In this document: piece by piece, positions 12,144 to 12,165 of the stretch
Layout of the letters: each line of letters starts with the position of its first letter
Position numbering within the stretch: the first letter of the stretch is position 1
Assembly: GCA_937898155.1 (NCBI GenBank)
Contig: CALEJO010000094.1
Location: forward strand, 1 to 12,165
Length of the DNA stretch: 12,165 bases
Source: an uncultured Clostridia bacterium
GTDB lineage: Bacteria; Bacillota; Clostridia; Oscillospirales; CAG-272
Reading direction: 5' to 3'
The notes under the pieces: model-generated
What the model saw: the letters and a program-made list of their open reading frames with translations, nothing else
What the model was told of the DNA's origin: nothing
Database searches by the model: none
Made by a program: the position numbers and the translations under genes

Positions 12144-12165
12144 ACCGAAGTATAAAAGATTTGAC

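Noticed and set aside
1..12165. Mobile element, defence system, CRISPR array, tRNA or rRNA.
   Set aside because: No transposase, integrase, nuclease, helicase, regularly spaced repeat or cloverleaf was seen; gene content is ordinary metabolic, envelope and sporulation-type.

Overview
The window is a gene-dense, high-GC piece of bacterial chromosome. It most likely comes from an anaerobic, possibly spore-forming member of the Clostridia (Bacillota). Supporting signs are a two-subunit iron-sulfur L-serine dehydratase, a FakA/FakB fatty-acid kinase system next to PlsX, a YtvI-type membrane protein, strong GGAGG ribosome binding sites, sigma-A promoters with extended -10 boxes, and lipoproteins with Thr/Glu-rich linkers. 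I see no transposase, integrase, phage gene, CRISPR array, tRNA or rRNA. The species cannot be named from sequence alone.

Layout, left to right. (1) 1-1066 (+): the 3' end of sdaAB and complete sdaAA, together L-serine dehydratase. (2) 1114-3010 (+): two paralogous alpha/beta-hydrolase esterases in tandem, the first a surface lipoprotein with a PAETT repeat linker, the second cytosolic and translationally coupled; they end at a hairpin terminator. (3) 3123-7852 (+): fakA, fakB (DegV family), an uncharacterised GNAT-like protein and plsX. This is a phospholipid-precursor operon that makes acyl-phosphate from exogenous fatty acids (FakAB) and from acyl-ACP (PlsX). It ends in a strong bidirectional terminator shared with the converging operon. 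(4) 10096-7891 (-): a YtvI-like AI-2E-family membrane protein, an M50 intramembrane metalloprotease and a cyclophilin, joined by 4-base ATGA overlaps. A very good sigma-E-type promoter match lies upstream of ytvI, and a separate sigma-A promoter for the cyclophilin lies inside the protease gene. (5) 10249-11010 (+): a BspA-type leucine-rich-repeat lipoprotein with its own consensus promoter, divergent from the ytvI operon, and its own terminator. (6) 11109-12036 (+): a SanA/DUF218 membrane protein and a small TIGR04076-type protein under a near-perfect sigma-A promoter, followed by a terminator. (7) 12061-12165: no gene, but a structured inverted repeat that looks like a dispersed intergenic element.

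The most notable signals are: the overlapping divergent sigma-E-like and sigma-A promoters at 10147-10207; the GNAT-like gene embedded in the FakAB-PlsX operon; the paired exported and cytosolic esterases; and the similar lipoprotein head-plus-linker carried by two unrelated proteins. No clearly new defence or mobile system is present. All family assignments rest on motifs recognised by eye, without database searches.
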